Of a stretch of DNA of 64,000 nucleotides, positions 45,833 to 54,450 are shown in pieces (the stretch's first letter is position 1; each line of letters begins with the position of its first letter). The notes below the pieces were generated by a model. It did no database searches. It saw only the letters and a list, made by a program, of their open reading frames with translations, and had not been told where the DNA came from. Both the position numbers and the translations under genes were made by a program. The stretch is from Evansella halocellulosilytica (GTDB lineage Bacteria > Bacillota > Bacilli > Bacillales > Salisediminibacteriaceae). Location of the stretch: NCBI RefSeq assembly GCF_002335745.1, contig NZ_NIST01000001.1, positions 1,956,039-2,020,038 on the forward strand. The letters run 5' to 3'.

Positions 45833-46819
45833 ATGTTAAAAGCTGTTGTATTAGACGGTTACACATTAAATCCCGGAGATTTAGATTGGTCACCATTAAA
45901 GGAATTAGTTGATGTGACAATTTATGATCGGACAACATATTCACCCGATGACTTATCATTGTTAATTGAACGTGCAAACGATGCTGATATTATACTAACT
46001 AATAAAACACCAATTTCAGAAGAGGTGATACAGAATTTACGGAGATTAAAATATATTGGAATGCTCTCAACTGGTTATGATGTTGTGGATGTGAAAGCTG
46101 CTAAGGAAAATGATATTTTCGTAACAAATATTCCAGCCTACGGAACAGAGACAGTGGCTCAGATGGCGATAGCCATGCTCCTTGAAGTATGCAATCATGT
46201 TGGAGTTCATAATGCAGCTGTTAAACGTGGGGAATGGTCAAAAAATGATGATTGGTGTTTTTGGAACCAACCATTGATAGAGCTAGCGGGTAAAACTATT
46301 GGCATTATTGGCTATGGCCGTATCGGTCAAGTAACTGGTCGAGTAGCTCAAGCTTTAGGGATGAAAGTATTAGCCTATGCCCGAAACAAAAGGATTCGAC
46401 AGGAAAATGAGAATGTTAAAATCTGTGAGGAACTTGATGAATTATACAAATATTCAGATGTTATAGCATTACATTGTCCATTAACAGATGAGAATAGAGG
46501 TTTTATTAATGAAGAAAGCATTAATAAAATGAAAGATGGAGTAATTATTATTAATAATTCAAGAGGACAATTAATAAATGAAGAGGACTTAGCAAAAGCC
46601 CTGAATAGCAACAAAGTTGGTAGAGCAGCTCTTGATGTAGTATCAACTGAACCAATCGAGGAAAATAACCCTTTACTTTATGCAAAAAATTGCATTATTA
46701 CTCCACATATTTCCTGGGCGACAAAGGAAGCAAGGAAAAGATTATTAGATATAGCGATAGAAAATTTAAAACGATATCTAGAAGGGAATCCAACAAATAT
46801 AGTAAATGACATGTCGTAA
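45833..46819 (+). CDS. D-2-hydroxyacid dehydrogenase (hydroxypyruvate/glyoxylate reductase type)
   Basis: 328 residues. NAD(P) site GYGRIG (about 160-165), catalytic Arg in NNSRGQ (about 242), Glu in VSTEPIE and His in TPHISW: the Arg-Glu-His triad of this family. Similar to glycerate dehydrogenases. Reduces hydroxypyruvate to D-glycerate or glyoxylate to glycolate. Last gene of the operon; D-glycerate would be the substrate of the first gene. The ribosome site AAGGAGGAGG is very strong. Confidence 0.88.
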   Translation: MLKAVVLDGYTLNPGDLDWSPLKELVDVTIYDRTTYSPDDLSLLIERANDADIILTNKTPISEEVIQNLRRLKYIGMLSTGYDVVDVKAAKENDIFVTNIPAYGTETVAQMAIAMLLEVCNHVGVHNAAVKRGEWSKNDDWCFWNQPLIELAGKTIGIIGYGRIGQVTGRVAQALGMKVLAYARNKRIRQENENVKICEELDELYKYSDVIALHCPLTDENRGFINEESINKMKDGVIIINNSRGQLINEEDLAKALNSNKVGRAALDVVSTEPIEENNPLLYAKNCIITPHISWATKEARKRLLDIAIENLKRYLEGNPTNIVNDMS

Positions 46820-46922
46820 TAAAATATTGCGTACTGTATATAATCAAGAAGAGTTTATGATAACGACCGGTAGTAGGACCTAAGACTATATGTATAAAAT
46901 CTTAATGGAAAGAGAAGAGGAG

Positions 46923-47107
46923 TGTTTATCATCTAATCATTGAAAAAAACGAATGAAACAAAATCAAAGTAGCCTCTAATCGACAAGATTGGAGGTTGTT
47001 TTCATATCTTTAATTCACTACTGATCAAAAAGTTTTATAAAAATTTTGCGGCGAAATAAGGCGTATGACCTATGTATTTGGTATAATAGTAAAAAAAATA
47101 CTGAAAT
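46923..47107 (+). repeat. 185-bp direct repeat, copy B
   Basis: Copy of 35231-35415, including the equivalent of the last prpD codons and a hairpin CCTCTAATCG ... GATTGGAGG (46973-46995) with a TTGTTTTC tail, which here serves as terminator of the hydroxyacid dehydrogenase operon. Contains GGTATAATAG near its end, a possible -10 box for the HNH gene. The remaining 46820-46922 and 47108-47177 hold no gene. Confidence 0.85.
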
Positions 47108-47177
47108 TTGGAAGCTGGGACGCTTCTTCACAGATTTGAATAAGAAGAGAAGCCCCTATATTAAAGGTGTGAAAGAC

Positions 47178-48167
47178 ATGAGTCACAAGTTAAAAGTAGG
47201 TGAGTTACAAGAAACCTATTTAACGGATGAAGATATTTGGAGAATTTTTACGATTGTTTTGTCGAGTAAATCGGTAAAATCATCAACCTATAAATATGCT
47301 TTAATCAAAGCATTGATCGAAAACTTATACCAAGTCAATGACAACCTTGTGCTAACTTATGACCAATTAGCCTATTCATTTACAAAGATTTATTGGAACT
47401 TAATCGTTCATCATAATCTAGTGAAACAAAACAGAGGGAAAAATGCGAGAGTTGTAACCATCATTAAAGACATACAGGTAAAGAATGCAATTCCTACAGA
47501 AATAAGTTTTGATAAAATTGACGCCAATTTACAAGTAGCGTTAGTGAGTAAAGTGAAATCAACAATGAAAGAAAATGTGTATGGTGCACTTTATGGTGAT
47601 ACAAAAGGTAGCTTCTATGCGTTTGATCACAAAAGGGAATATTTAAAGATTAATGCTGCTGTTCATCGTTTTATGTTGAACTATCAAAGGCTTATTGTGA
47701 ACCTTACTAACTATCATATGGCAGCAATGATCGAACAGCTAAATGAAGTACCGAGTATTAATTATCTTCTTGGTAAGGTAGAAAGTATTGCAAAACGTTC
47801 ATCATTACGTCCATTTGAAAAAATATTGCTACAGTACTTTCAGCCTAATTGTTTCTATTGTAATAAGGAACTAACTGGGAAAAAGAGAGAAATCCAAGTC
47901 GATCATTTTATCCCATGGTCATTTGTTCAGTCAGATAACATTTGGAACCTTGTCTTATCTTGTAACAAGTGTAACAGTTCCAAAAGTGATAAGCTGCCGA
48001 ACGACCTTTATCTTGATTACATAATAGATAGAAATAATGAATTAAATGAACAAAAGGATGATCAAAACATTAGTAGTTTAATGACTAATTATAAACAGAA
48101 GAAAATCGTTATGCTCTATGATTATTCCATGAAAAATGGATACGATGAAGTTTGGAGCCCTAGATGA
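47178..48167 (+). CDS. HNH endonuclease domain protein
   Basis: 329 residues. The C-terminal part (about 225-285) has an HNH nuclease fold: zinc-type CFYCNKEL, VDHFIPWSF with the catalytic Asp-His, and LSCNKCNSSKSDKLP. The N-terminal 200 residues are helical and not recognised. ATG 47178 is the first start with a plausible ribosome site (AAAGGTGTG); the frame is open further upstream but through repeat sequence. AT-rich and next to a methyltransferase, so a defence nuclease is likely. A restriction enzyme requiring the neighbouring DUF3427-like protein is possible. Confidence 0.85.
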   Translation: MSHKLKVGELQETYLTDEDIWRIFTIVLSSKSVKSSTYKYALIKALIENLYQVNDNLVLTYDQLAYSFTKIYWNLIVHHNLVKQNRGKNARVVTIIKDIQVKNAIPTEISFDKIDANLQVALVSKVKSTMKENVYGALYGDTKGSFYAFDHKREYLKINAAVHRFMLNYQRLIVNLTNYHMAAMIEQLNEVPSINYLLGKVESIAKRSSLRPFEKILLQYFQPNCFYCNKELTGKKREIQVDHFIPWSFVQSDNIWNLVLSCNKCNSSKSDKLPNDLYLDYIIDRNNELNEQKDDQNISSLMTNYKQKKIVMLYDYSMKNGYDEVWSPR

Positions 48168-48323
48168 AATAGGGAAAATATTATTAACATATGGTATAAA
48201 ATGGATTTTGGGAAAATTAATGATTATTCCATTAACTCTCATTTCGGGAAATTTAAAGTAATATAAGGGAAAATAAACATAAGGAATTTATATTAATCTT
48301 AAAATTGTTAAAAGGAGGGGCTA

Positions 48324-48722
48324 GTGGTGGCTAAATCCACTTTAGAAATAGGGATGACATATAAAAGAAAAGACATATATAAACTTTTTAAAGTTCCTAT
48401 AGAGCAACAAAATGGTAATTGGAATACTGGTTATAATAGATTTCATGATGACTGGTTTATATTTGCAAATATTAATACTTCTGGACGAACAGGGCACGAT
48501 TATAAAAATAGATTATTAGGGAATAAATTTGAGTGGTTCGGAAAGAACGGTTCTAAATTAAATCATAGCTCAATACAATCTTTAATTAATCCAGTCGGAA
48601 AGATATATATATTAATTCGTAGAGATAATAAGAATCCTTATTTCACCTATATTGGAAATGGTGAAGTAAAAGAAGTATATGATGAAAGTCCAGTTAGGCT
48701 TATTTGGAATATTTTACTGTAA
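48324..48722 (+). CDS. DUF3427-like small protein of the defence cluster
   Basis: 132 residues. Resembles a domain found attached to restriction or helicase proteins (DUF3427-like): LEIGMTYKRKDIYKLFKVP, WNTGYNRFHDDWFIFANI, TSGRTGHDYKNR, FEWFGKNGSKLNHSSIQSL and a terminal SPVRLIW. Here it stands alone. GTG start (48324 or 48327) behind AAAAGGAGGGG. Might recognise modified or specific DNA for the HNH protein upstream. The family match is from memory. Confidence 0.7.
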   Translation: MVAKSTLEIGMTYKRKDIYKLFKVPIEQQNGNWNTGYNRFHDDWFIFANINTSGRTGHDYKNRLLGNKFEWFGKNGSKLNHSSIQSLINPVGKIYILIRRDNKNPYFTYIGNGEVKEVYDESPVRLIWNILL

Positions 48723-48853
48723 TAAGAAGAACGTGTATATTTTATAAGAATCCAATTAACATCTTTACACTGTTTCTCCTCATTTTATATAGTTAATAAT
48801 AATAATATTATAGAGAATGACTTTGGAAAAATCCAAAGTCATTCCATTTACTC

Positions 48854-50122
48854 TTAAATTAGAGGTAACTGTTGAAAGGATTGCCTTTTATCTTTTAGAA
48901 ATTCCATGTTTGCAGCACTCCATTCCGCTATGGGGCGAGAAATAACCCTTGCTAGCTCAACTGGGACAGCATTACCTATTTGTTTATATACTTTGTCTAA
49001 TTTACCGTTTTTACTTATGTTCTCAGATCCATAACAATACTCGAACCAATCTGGGAATGTTTGTATTCTTGATACTTCTTTTATAGAAAGTCGTCGGTGT
49101 TTACTTTCTCCTCCTGGTAGTTCCCATTTATCTTTATCGATTTTTTTCATTGGTGGTCCGGAAGGGTGGAGAGGAGCTTGTCTACCGGATGCTTGTATTG
49201 TGAAGCTTTGCTCTGTCCATTTCTTTTTTCGGTTTCTAGACAGGTACATTGATGAATAGCTGCCTTCATACCATTCGCCAGGATCGTCTTTTAAATCACC
49301 GATAGCATCTTCCAAATTTTTGCGTGCTATTAACTCTTCTTTCTCACCGTGAGTAGGGGCTGGAAAAGTGTAATTATAGTTAATATCCTTCCTTACCCCT
49401 ACAATGAACACGCGTTCGCGGTTTTGCGGTACACCATAATCAGATGCATTTACTAATTTAAACTGAACTTTGTATCCGGCAGATTCAAAGTCTTGAATAA
49501 TTTGTTTTGCGACCTCACCTTTTCCTAACGTTAATAAACCTTTAACATTTTCAGCAATAAATAAAAATGGTTTTGTTTGTAATAAACATCTAATAAAGTG
49601 GATATATAAAAAGTTTCTTTCATCGTCAATTAATCTTGGACCCGCTTCACTAAAACCAGGACAAGGAAATCCTCCTAAAACAATATCTCCAATAGGAAAG
49701 TTTTTTATTTTTCTAATGTCCTTTTCTAATTGGATTACTGTTTTTGGAAAATTTTTCTTAAAGGTTAAGTTTGCTTCTTTAAACATATCTACTGCACATA
49801 CTACATTAAAGATACTATTGTGCCTTTCATGTATAAATAAACTTTTATTCTTAAGAAGGTTGTTAACTTTTTTTTCACCGAAAATAACATCTAGACCAGA
49901 TAATTCCAATCCTAAATCTAAACCACCACAACCTGAAAATAAGCTAACAACATTGAATTTATTGGATAAATAATGTATATTTTCAATCTCAACGTGTTCA
50001 TCTATTTTTTTTATTCTCTGCTGTTCTTCTTCTAGTTTATTAATTAGGAGTTTTTTAACTTCGCTAACATCATAATTTTTTATAGGTCTAAATTTAGCCC
50101 GTCCTCTAGATTCAAGTTTCAT
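48854..50122 (-). CDS. dcm: DNA (cytosine-5)-methyltransferase
   Basis: 422 residues. Motif I VVSLFSGCGGLDLGLEL, motif IV with the catalytic Cys in GGFPCPGFSEAGPR (PCP in place of the usual PCQ), motif VI ENVKGL, motif VIII QNRERVFIVG, a short target-recognition region and motif X GNAVPVELARVI. About 30 extra residues stand between motifs II and III (VNNLLKNKSLFIHERHNSIF). ATG 50122 has GAGGTG upstream; the longer start at 50161 is less likely. Divergent from the 574-residue gene, with 98 bases between them: the common layout of a type II restriction-modification pair. Confidence 0.92.
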   Translation of the reverse strand: MKLESRGRAKFRPIKNYDVSEVKKLLINKLEEEQQRIKKIDEHVEIENIHYLSNKFNVVSLFSGCGGLDLGLELSGLDVIFGEKKVNNLLKNKSLFIHERHNSIFNVVCAVDMFKEANLTFKKNFPKTVIQLEKDIRKIKNFPIGDIVLGGFPCPGFSEAGPRLIDDERNFLYIHFIRCLLQTKPFLFIAENVKGLLTLGKGEVAKQIIQDFESAGYKVQFKLVNASDYGVPQNRERVFIVGVRKDINYNYTFPAPTHGEKEELIARKNLEDAIGDLKDDPGEWYEGSYSSMYLSRNRKKKWTEQSFTIQASGRQAPLHPSGPPMKKIDKDKWELPGGESKHRRLSIKEVSRIQTFPDWFEYCYGSENISKNGKLDKVYKQIGNAVPVELARVISRPIAEWSAANMEFLKDKRQSFQQLPLI

Positions 50123-50220
50123 AAAAATCACCTCGTATGTTAAAATTTTATCATTAAACACGAGAATCGCCCAATTTTACTTTGGAAAAATATTATACAA
50201 TCTTCAAGGAGGGATAATTG

Positions 50221-51945
50221 TTGAAAGTACAGAAGTCAATTGGAAACGATCATGTAATAAAGGTCGCTGAATTAATAAATAATAAATTACATGGTACCAA
50301 TTCACAAGCTCAATACGATGATACAGTTTTAAAAACTGTACATTACATTATAAATAAATTCCCTAATTCTGTAAAAGTAAGGTCGAAATTTGCAAGTGAA
50401 TCTCCGGATAATCATTCAGATATTATGATTACACTGGATAATAATAAAGTAATTAGAATAAATCTTTTTAAAATAAAAGGTCAGGCGAAAATTCAACCAA
50501 AAAACTTAGGTGCTCTTAGTTTTCTTAAAAAGTATTTTTTAACAGAAAATCTCCAACAAAGGTTTAATTTATTTATTGAAGAAGAGTACAAAAGGTATTT
50601 AAAACAGATTATAAAGACGCAAAAGGTAACAACTAATTATAATTCAATGAGAGAAATGAAAAAAATAGTAAAAAAGATGTTTCCAAAATTTAATGAGGAA
50701 ATTAATCCCATAAGAAATTATTTCTTGTTCAACTTAAGAGAATATTGTTATGAGCTTTTAAGTGAAGAATATAATAATAGAAATAATGGTATAAATAACG
50801 CTTTTAGAAAACTATTACTTTTAGATTCTAAAAACATTATAACACGATACAAAGATGGGAACAAGTGTTTGTCTGTGGAGGAGTTGAATTTTCAAATAGA
50901 TCCTAATGAAAAAATATATTTATTTAAAAATGGAAAAAACTCAATAGGAATCAGGGTAGGATCAACTGCATTGTTATTGAGATTTAAATTTGAAAGCAAC
51001 CCTACATCATCTATAAAGTTAGCAACAAGTTATGAAATATTTGAAGTGAAAGATAATGAAATAACACAGAATAATTTAGAGGATATTAAGAGGTTTGAAG
51101 AATTAATTTCCCAACATTTCTATCAAAGTGATGGAAATAAAAGTAATGCTATTGGTAAGTGTAATGAAGCAATAACCTATTATCAAGTATTAAAAGAAAA
51201 TCCAACAATTAATCAAGTTGAACCTGACGAATACAAGCAAATGTTTATTAAATATTCTCCACTTGTTACAAAAAGTACAATTAACAAGATTATTACTACT
51301 GCTACTAGTATGAGTAGAGAAATATGTAATTATATTAAGTTGAAGCATGATGAGTTTATTATTGATAGCATTCAACTTGTACCAGATAGTTATTTAGAAG
51401 ATAGATTAGATACAAGTGATTTAAAAATAGGAATAATAAAACAAGGTAAATTAATAGAAGAAGCTTTTTCATTAAAAGCTTATAAGAAAAGAGTAAAAAA
51501 GCTCACTTCAAAAAACCCTGGTGTTGGTACAATACTAGGGGATCAATACTTTGGTATTGGAACAATGAAAGATAAAATTAAAGAAGTTAAAGAGGAGTTT
51601 CTTGCAAAGTCAGTTGATCATCAACATTGTTTAGAAGTAATTTCGGGGACTATTGGGGATAAGCTGGGAAGTGCATCACAAAGTGAATTGAAGAGGGGGA
51701 TACAAGCGTTACTAGGTAAAGCCCCACTCGCTGTATCTTTTTATGAAGATTCTGAGAGTATAGTTTTGGAGCATGGAGATATTAGCACAAAAATTAAAGT
51801 AATCAGAAACTATCCATCAAGTATTCAAAATACACTTATCTGGAATGACGATAGAGAAGAATTATCTCTTCGTGTTAAATTTAGTGGTGGTCACTCTAGA
51901 GGGTGGACGTCGTTAAAATTATCTTGTGAAGTGAAAATAAATTAA
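50221..51945 (+). CDS. Unrecognised 574-residue protein, probable cognate restriction enzyme
   Basis: I do not recognise a family. The N-terminal part has SPDNHSDIMITLDNNKVIRI followed by NLFKIKGQAK (about 58-85), a weak PD...xK-like arrangement with Asn where Asp/Glu is normal. The middle is Lys/Asn rich and helical; the C-terminal part (480-574) has GTIGDKLGSASQSELKRGIQALLGKAP and ends in short beta-strand patterns. Starts with TTG eight bases after AAGGAGGG. Divergent position from a C5 methyltransferase is the main argument for a restriction enzyme. Low G+C content suggests transfer. Confidence 0.6.
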   Translation: MKVQKSIGNDHVIKVAELINNKLHGTNSQAQYDDTVLKTVHYIINKFPNSVKVRSKFASESPDNHSDIMITLDNNKVIRINLFKIKGQAKIQPKNLGALSFLKKYFLTENLQQRFNLFIEEEYKRYLKQIIKTQKVTTNYNSMREMKKIVKKMFPKFNEEINPIRNYFLFNLREYCYELLSEEYNNRNNGINNAFRKLLLLDSKNIITRYKDGNKCLSVEELNFQIDPNEKIYLFKNGKNSIGIRVGSTALLLRFKFESNPTSSIKLATSYEIFEVKDNEITQNNLEDIKRFEELISQHFYQSDGNKSNAIGKCNEAITYYQVLKENPTINQVEPDEYKQMFIKYSPLVTKSTINKIITTATSMSREICNYIKLKHDEFIIDSIQLVPDSYLEDRLDTSDLKIGIIKQGKLIEEAFSLKAYKKRVKKLTSKNPGVGTILGDQYFGIGTMKDKIKEVKEEFLAKSVDHQHCLEVISGTIGDKLGSASQSELKRGIQALLGKAPLAVSFYEDSESIVLEHGDISTKIKVIRNYPSSIQNTLIWNDDREELSLRVKFSGGHSRGWTSLKLSCEVKIN

Positions 51946-52090
51946 AAAACTATTTAAGTTCTCTAAGGGGGTTTAGAGCAAACTCAAGTTGCTTTAGAAA
52001 ATAACCTCGATTTCTTAGAGAAAATTAAGGCAAAAAAAAAATTGAAATTTACTCTTATGTTTTTTTAAAAGTGATGTTAATGCTATTTAT

Positions 52091-52237
52091 ATGGAAGAAA
52101 TTTGTAGGAGGGTAAAAACTGAAAACTTTATTTGTTATTTGAATAATTTTAATAAAGAGATTATCGGTAGCCAAATTACTAGTCTGGAAAAAAATGGATT
52201 CAAAGGGCATTTCAACACCTTCAGTATTGAGAAATAA
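52091..52237 (+). CDS. Short open frame of 48 codons, possible gene fragment
   Basis: MEEICRRVKTENFICYLNNF ... FNTFSIEK. No ribosome site of note upstream, though protein-like in composition. It may be one piece of a decayed gene together with 51978-52068. No family recognised. Confidence 0.3.
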   Translation: MEEICRRVKTENFICYLNNFNKEIIGSQITSLEKNGFKGHFNTFSIEK

Positions 52238-52363
52238 CACGGTAGATTATTTAGAGGTTTTAAAATAGAAAACGGCTGAAATAAAAGAGACATTAAAATA
52301 GTAATTTGTGAAGAAATACACCTAGGAAAGCGTGCGTTAATTCAACAATTATAAATGTTTTAC

Positions 52364-52416
52364 AGAGCAAAATATACATTATTTTATTCATAGGAATGTA
52401 TATTTTGCTCTTTGTT
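52364..52416 (+). terminator. Strong hairpin terminator
   Basis: Perfect 17-bp stem AGAGCAAAATATACATT / AATGTATATTTTGCTCT with a 14-nt loop, then TTGTTT. Probably ends transcription from the restriction gene side. Confidence 0.75.
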
Positions 52417-52559
52417 TCAACTTTGTCTATAAATTAAGACTATGATTTATAATGTCTTGTTTTTAGAGACTGCATTTCGCTTTGAAATAGGGACGATAAT
52501 CTCCAGTAATGGTATGTCAGTTAGTTCAGAATAAATTGTGTTAATTTACATAAACAGGT

Positions 52560-53324
52560 TTAAACGTTATACAGATGAAATTCTAAATTAGCCCCTTTTA
52601 ATTCCTTTAAGAGCGCATATTCCGCCTCTTCAACTGACTGATTATAAGGTATGTAAGCTATTCCATCTATATCAGTGGGTTTTTCGACGCTTGATTTTAA
52701 AATGCAACATACTTTTGAACGCCCCAGCTTTCCATAGAAAAAGCCAAGTTCAAATAGTACATTTTGTCTTGCACGAAATTTATGGTTAAGTGATTCTATT
52801 GGTGCGTTTTCATATAAAGCTCCTATATCATCAGGCGTAAGCAAAACAATGGCATATGAAACCTCTGAATACTTTTCAAACTTTTCAATCAAGGTTAAAC
52901 CACTGTTTGCCATTCTATTTAGAACTATTGGTTTTAACCCCACTCTGTTTAAAATCCCTTCTGTCTCTAATAAAGCTGTTTTATCTCTTCCATGAACAAT
53001 GAATACCTTTTTACTATCTTGTTGATTTTTTTCATTTTGTGGTTTCTGTTCTTTTATTGCAAAGACATTTGGCAACATTTCTTCTAATATGCTTATGTGT
53101 GTTATAAGTGAATCATATCCAACATCGTTTATTGTCTTTCCTGTATTTGAATAATGAAAGCTTTCAAATTCAAAAATAGGCAACTCTAATCTTTTCGAGC
53201 AATTATTTAAGATTAATACATATCTTTCAAAAGCATCGATATATCGCCACTCTTTATTATAGTTATTGATATCCCTGATCACTTTTTTCAATTGAAATAC
53301 AGTGTTATTTACTGATTGTTTCAA
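52560..53324 (-). CDS. TIR-like nucleotide-binding protein (PF10137 type), probable defence NADase
   Basis: 254 residues. The C-terminal half (about 108-245) is a TIR-like domain of the group found in predicted nucleotide-binding proteins and CBASS TIR effectors: KKVFIVHGRDKTALLETEGI, GLTLIEKFEKYSEVSYAIVL, LTPDD and RARQNVLFELGFFYGKLGRS with the candidate catalytic Glu in FELG. The N-terminal 100 residues are helical and unrecognised. TTG start behind AGGAGGG. Divergent from a small gene 73 bases away. A role in anti-phage abortive infection by NAD+ depletion is inference from the family and the neighbours. Confidence 0.82.
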   Translation of the reverse strand: MKQSVNNTVFQLKKVIRDINNYNKEWRYIDAFERYVLILNNCSKRLELPIFEFESFHYSNTGKTINDVGYDSLITHISILEEMLPNVFAIKEQKPQNEKNQQDSKKVFIVHGRDKTALLETEGILNRVGLKPIVLNRMANSGLTLIEKFEKYSEVSYAIVLLTPDDIGALYENAPIESLNHKFRARQNVLFELGFFYGKLGRSKVCCILKSSVEKPTDIDGIAYIPYNQSVEEAEYALLKELKGANLEFHLYNV

Positions 53325-53397
53325 TAGACTTCCCTCCTATTTAAGACGGTAATATATTATAATGCTATTATAAATATTTTCTCATAGGGGCTGTGAA

Positions 53398-53691
53398 ATG
53401 GACAGTAGAAGAGAACAAAAAATTAAAATTTTGATACAGGAAATAAGAGAATTCGAGCTGAATTTTAATTCCTATTTGGTAGATTCGGGGTACATTGAAT
53501 TAGTTGATAGCATTTTAGAAGGAAAAGTGAGGGCTTTAAAATATTATCTTCACTACTTGAATATGGATACTCTTTTAAAAGAATTTGACAATCTTTCATT
53601 TGAAAGTGGTCAATCTGTTATAAACTTAGAGATTTTAAGAAATTTCATATTGAGCGAGGTGGAACTGGAATTAGAATATCATAAGGAATAG
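53398..53691 (+). CDS. Small acidic helical protein, divergent from the TIR-like gene
   Basis: 97 residues, strongly helical, acidic C-terminus (SEVELELEYHKE). No family recognised. ATG 53398 with TAGGGGCTG upstream. Shares its promoter region with the TIR-like gene, so it could be a partner, regulator or inhibitor of it. Codon use and AT content fit the defence cluster. Confidence 0.6.
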   Translation: MDSRREQKIKILIQEIREFELNFNSYLVDSGYIELVDSILEGKVRALKYYLHYLNMDTLLKEFDNLSFESGQSVINLEILRNFILSEVELELEYHKE

Positions 53692-54373
53692 CCATTATTC
53701 GTAAGTAGTTAAATAATATAATTGACATTTGTAGCATTAAATGAGACTAACTATTTAATTTTTGTTTTATTTGGAAGTCTACTTTAGTGTGAATGACGAT
53801 GTACTTAATGAGCTAACGTGCAGGATGGTAGAACAAGGGTTTACGTTCCTTTTTAAGTAAAGGGGAGAAGAATAAACGGGTGCCTTATGTTTAACTGTAA
53901 AGAAAATTATCAGGTCTAGCTGCTGCACAGTACAACCATATTATTCACTAGAAAATAATAAATCGGCAATTGTCAGAGTAGTGTAAGACCAAAAGTAATC
54001 CCTCGGCAAAGATAAGAGGATTATGCTTTTTTACTTCAAATTTTTTGATGATCTTCTAATAGTAAACGTTGACAGCAAGTGGTGTTTTATGGGAACTATT
54101 GGTACATTCTTAAGGCTGTAATCAAGCCCATTTTAGTACATTTTTCAAATATAAACACACCTACTTTTATGGTTGGCATGATGTATTTTTAACAATAGTG
54201 TTCTTAAGTAATAAAAGTTCTGGATTTATTAAAGGCATTGGATATATGTATTTCAATGCCCTAGTTTTTGCCTCTTAAATCACCACGGTGAACCATACCA
54301 TAAATAAAAGTAACCATTTCATACGTATAATGGGGACTGATTGCTCCCGAATCTCGCAAAATGATACAAAAAT
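53692..54373. other. 680 bp without a supported gene
   Basis: Only stop-rich AT sequence plus a terminator-like hairpin at 53997-54033. The small minus-strand frame 54275-54496 has no ribosome site and crosses a terminator and a repeat. Confidence 0.5.
53997..54038 (+). terminator. Terminator-like hairpin
   Basis: Imperfect stem TAATCCCTC / GAGGATTA with an 11-nt loop followed by TGCTTTTTTACTT. Confidence 0.45.
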
Positions 54374-54411
54374 AAACGCTTCAACTCCTGAACCAGTGAG
54401 TTGAAGCGTTT
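54364..54411 (-). terminator. Terminator downstream of the 3D-domain gene
   Basis: Perfect 14-bp stem AAACGCTTCAACTC / GAGTTGAAGCGTTT with a 10-nt loop. On the minus strand it is followed by ATTTTTGTATC. Confidence 0.7.
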
Positions 54412-54450
54412 CATTCAAAAATAGAAGTATATAATTTTTCTCCTGGATTG

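Larger units (their letters stand above)
51946..52559 (+). other. Intergenic stretch with protein-like debris
   Basis: A stopless run near 51978-52068 reads QVALENNLDFLEKIKAKKK and looks like a gene fragment; it is followed by a small open frame at 52091 and a strong terminator at 52364. No intact gene is supported. Confidence 0.45.
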
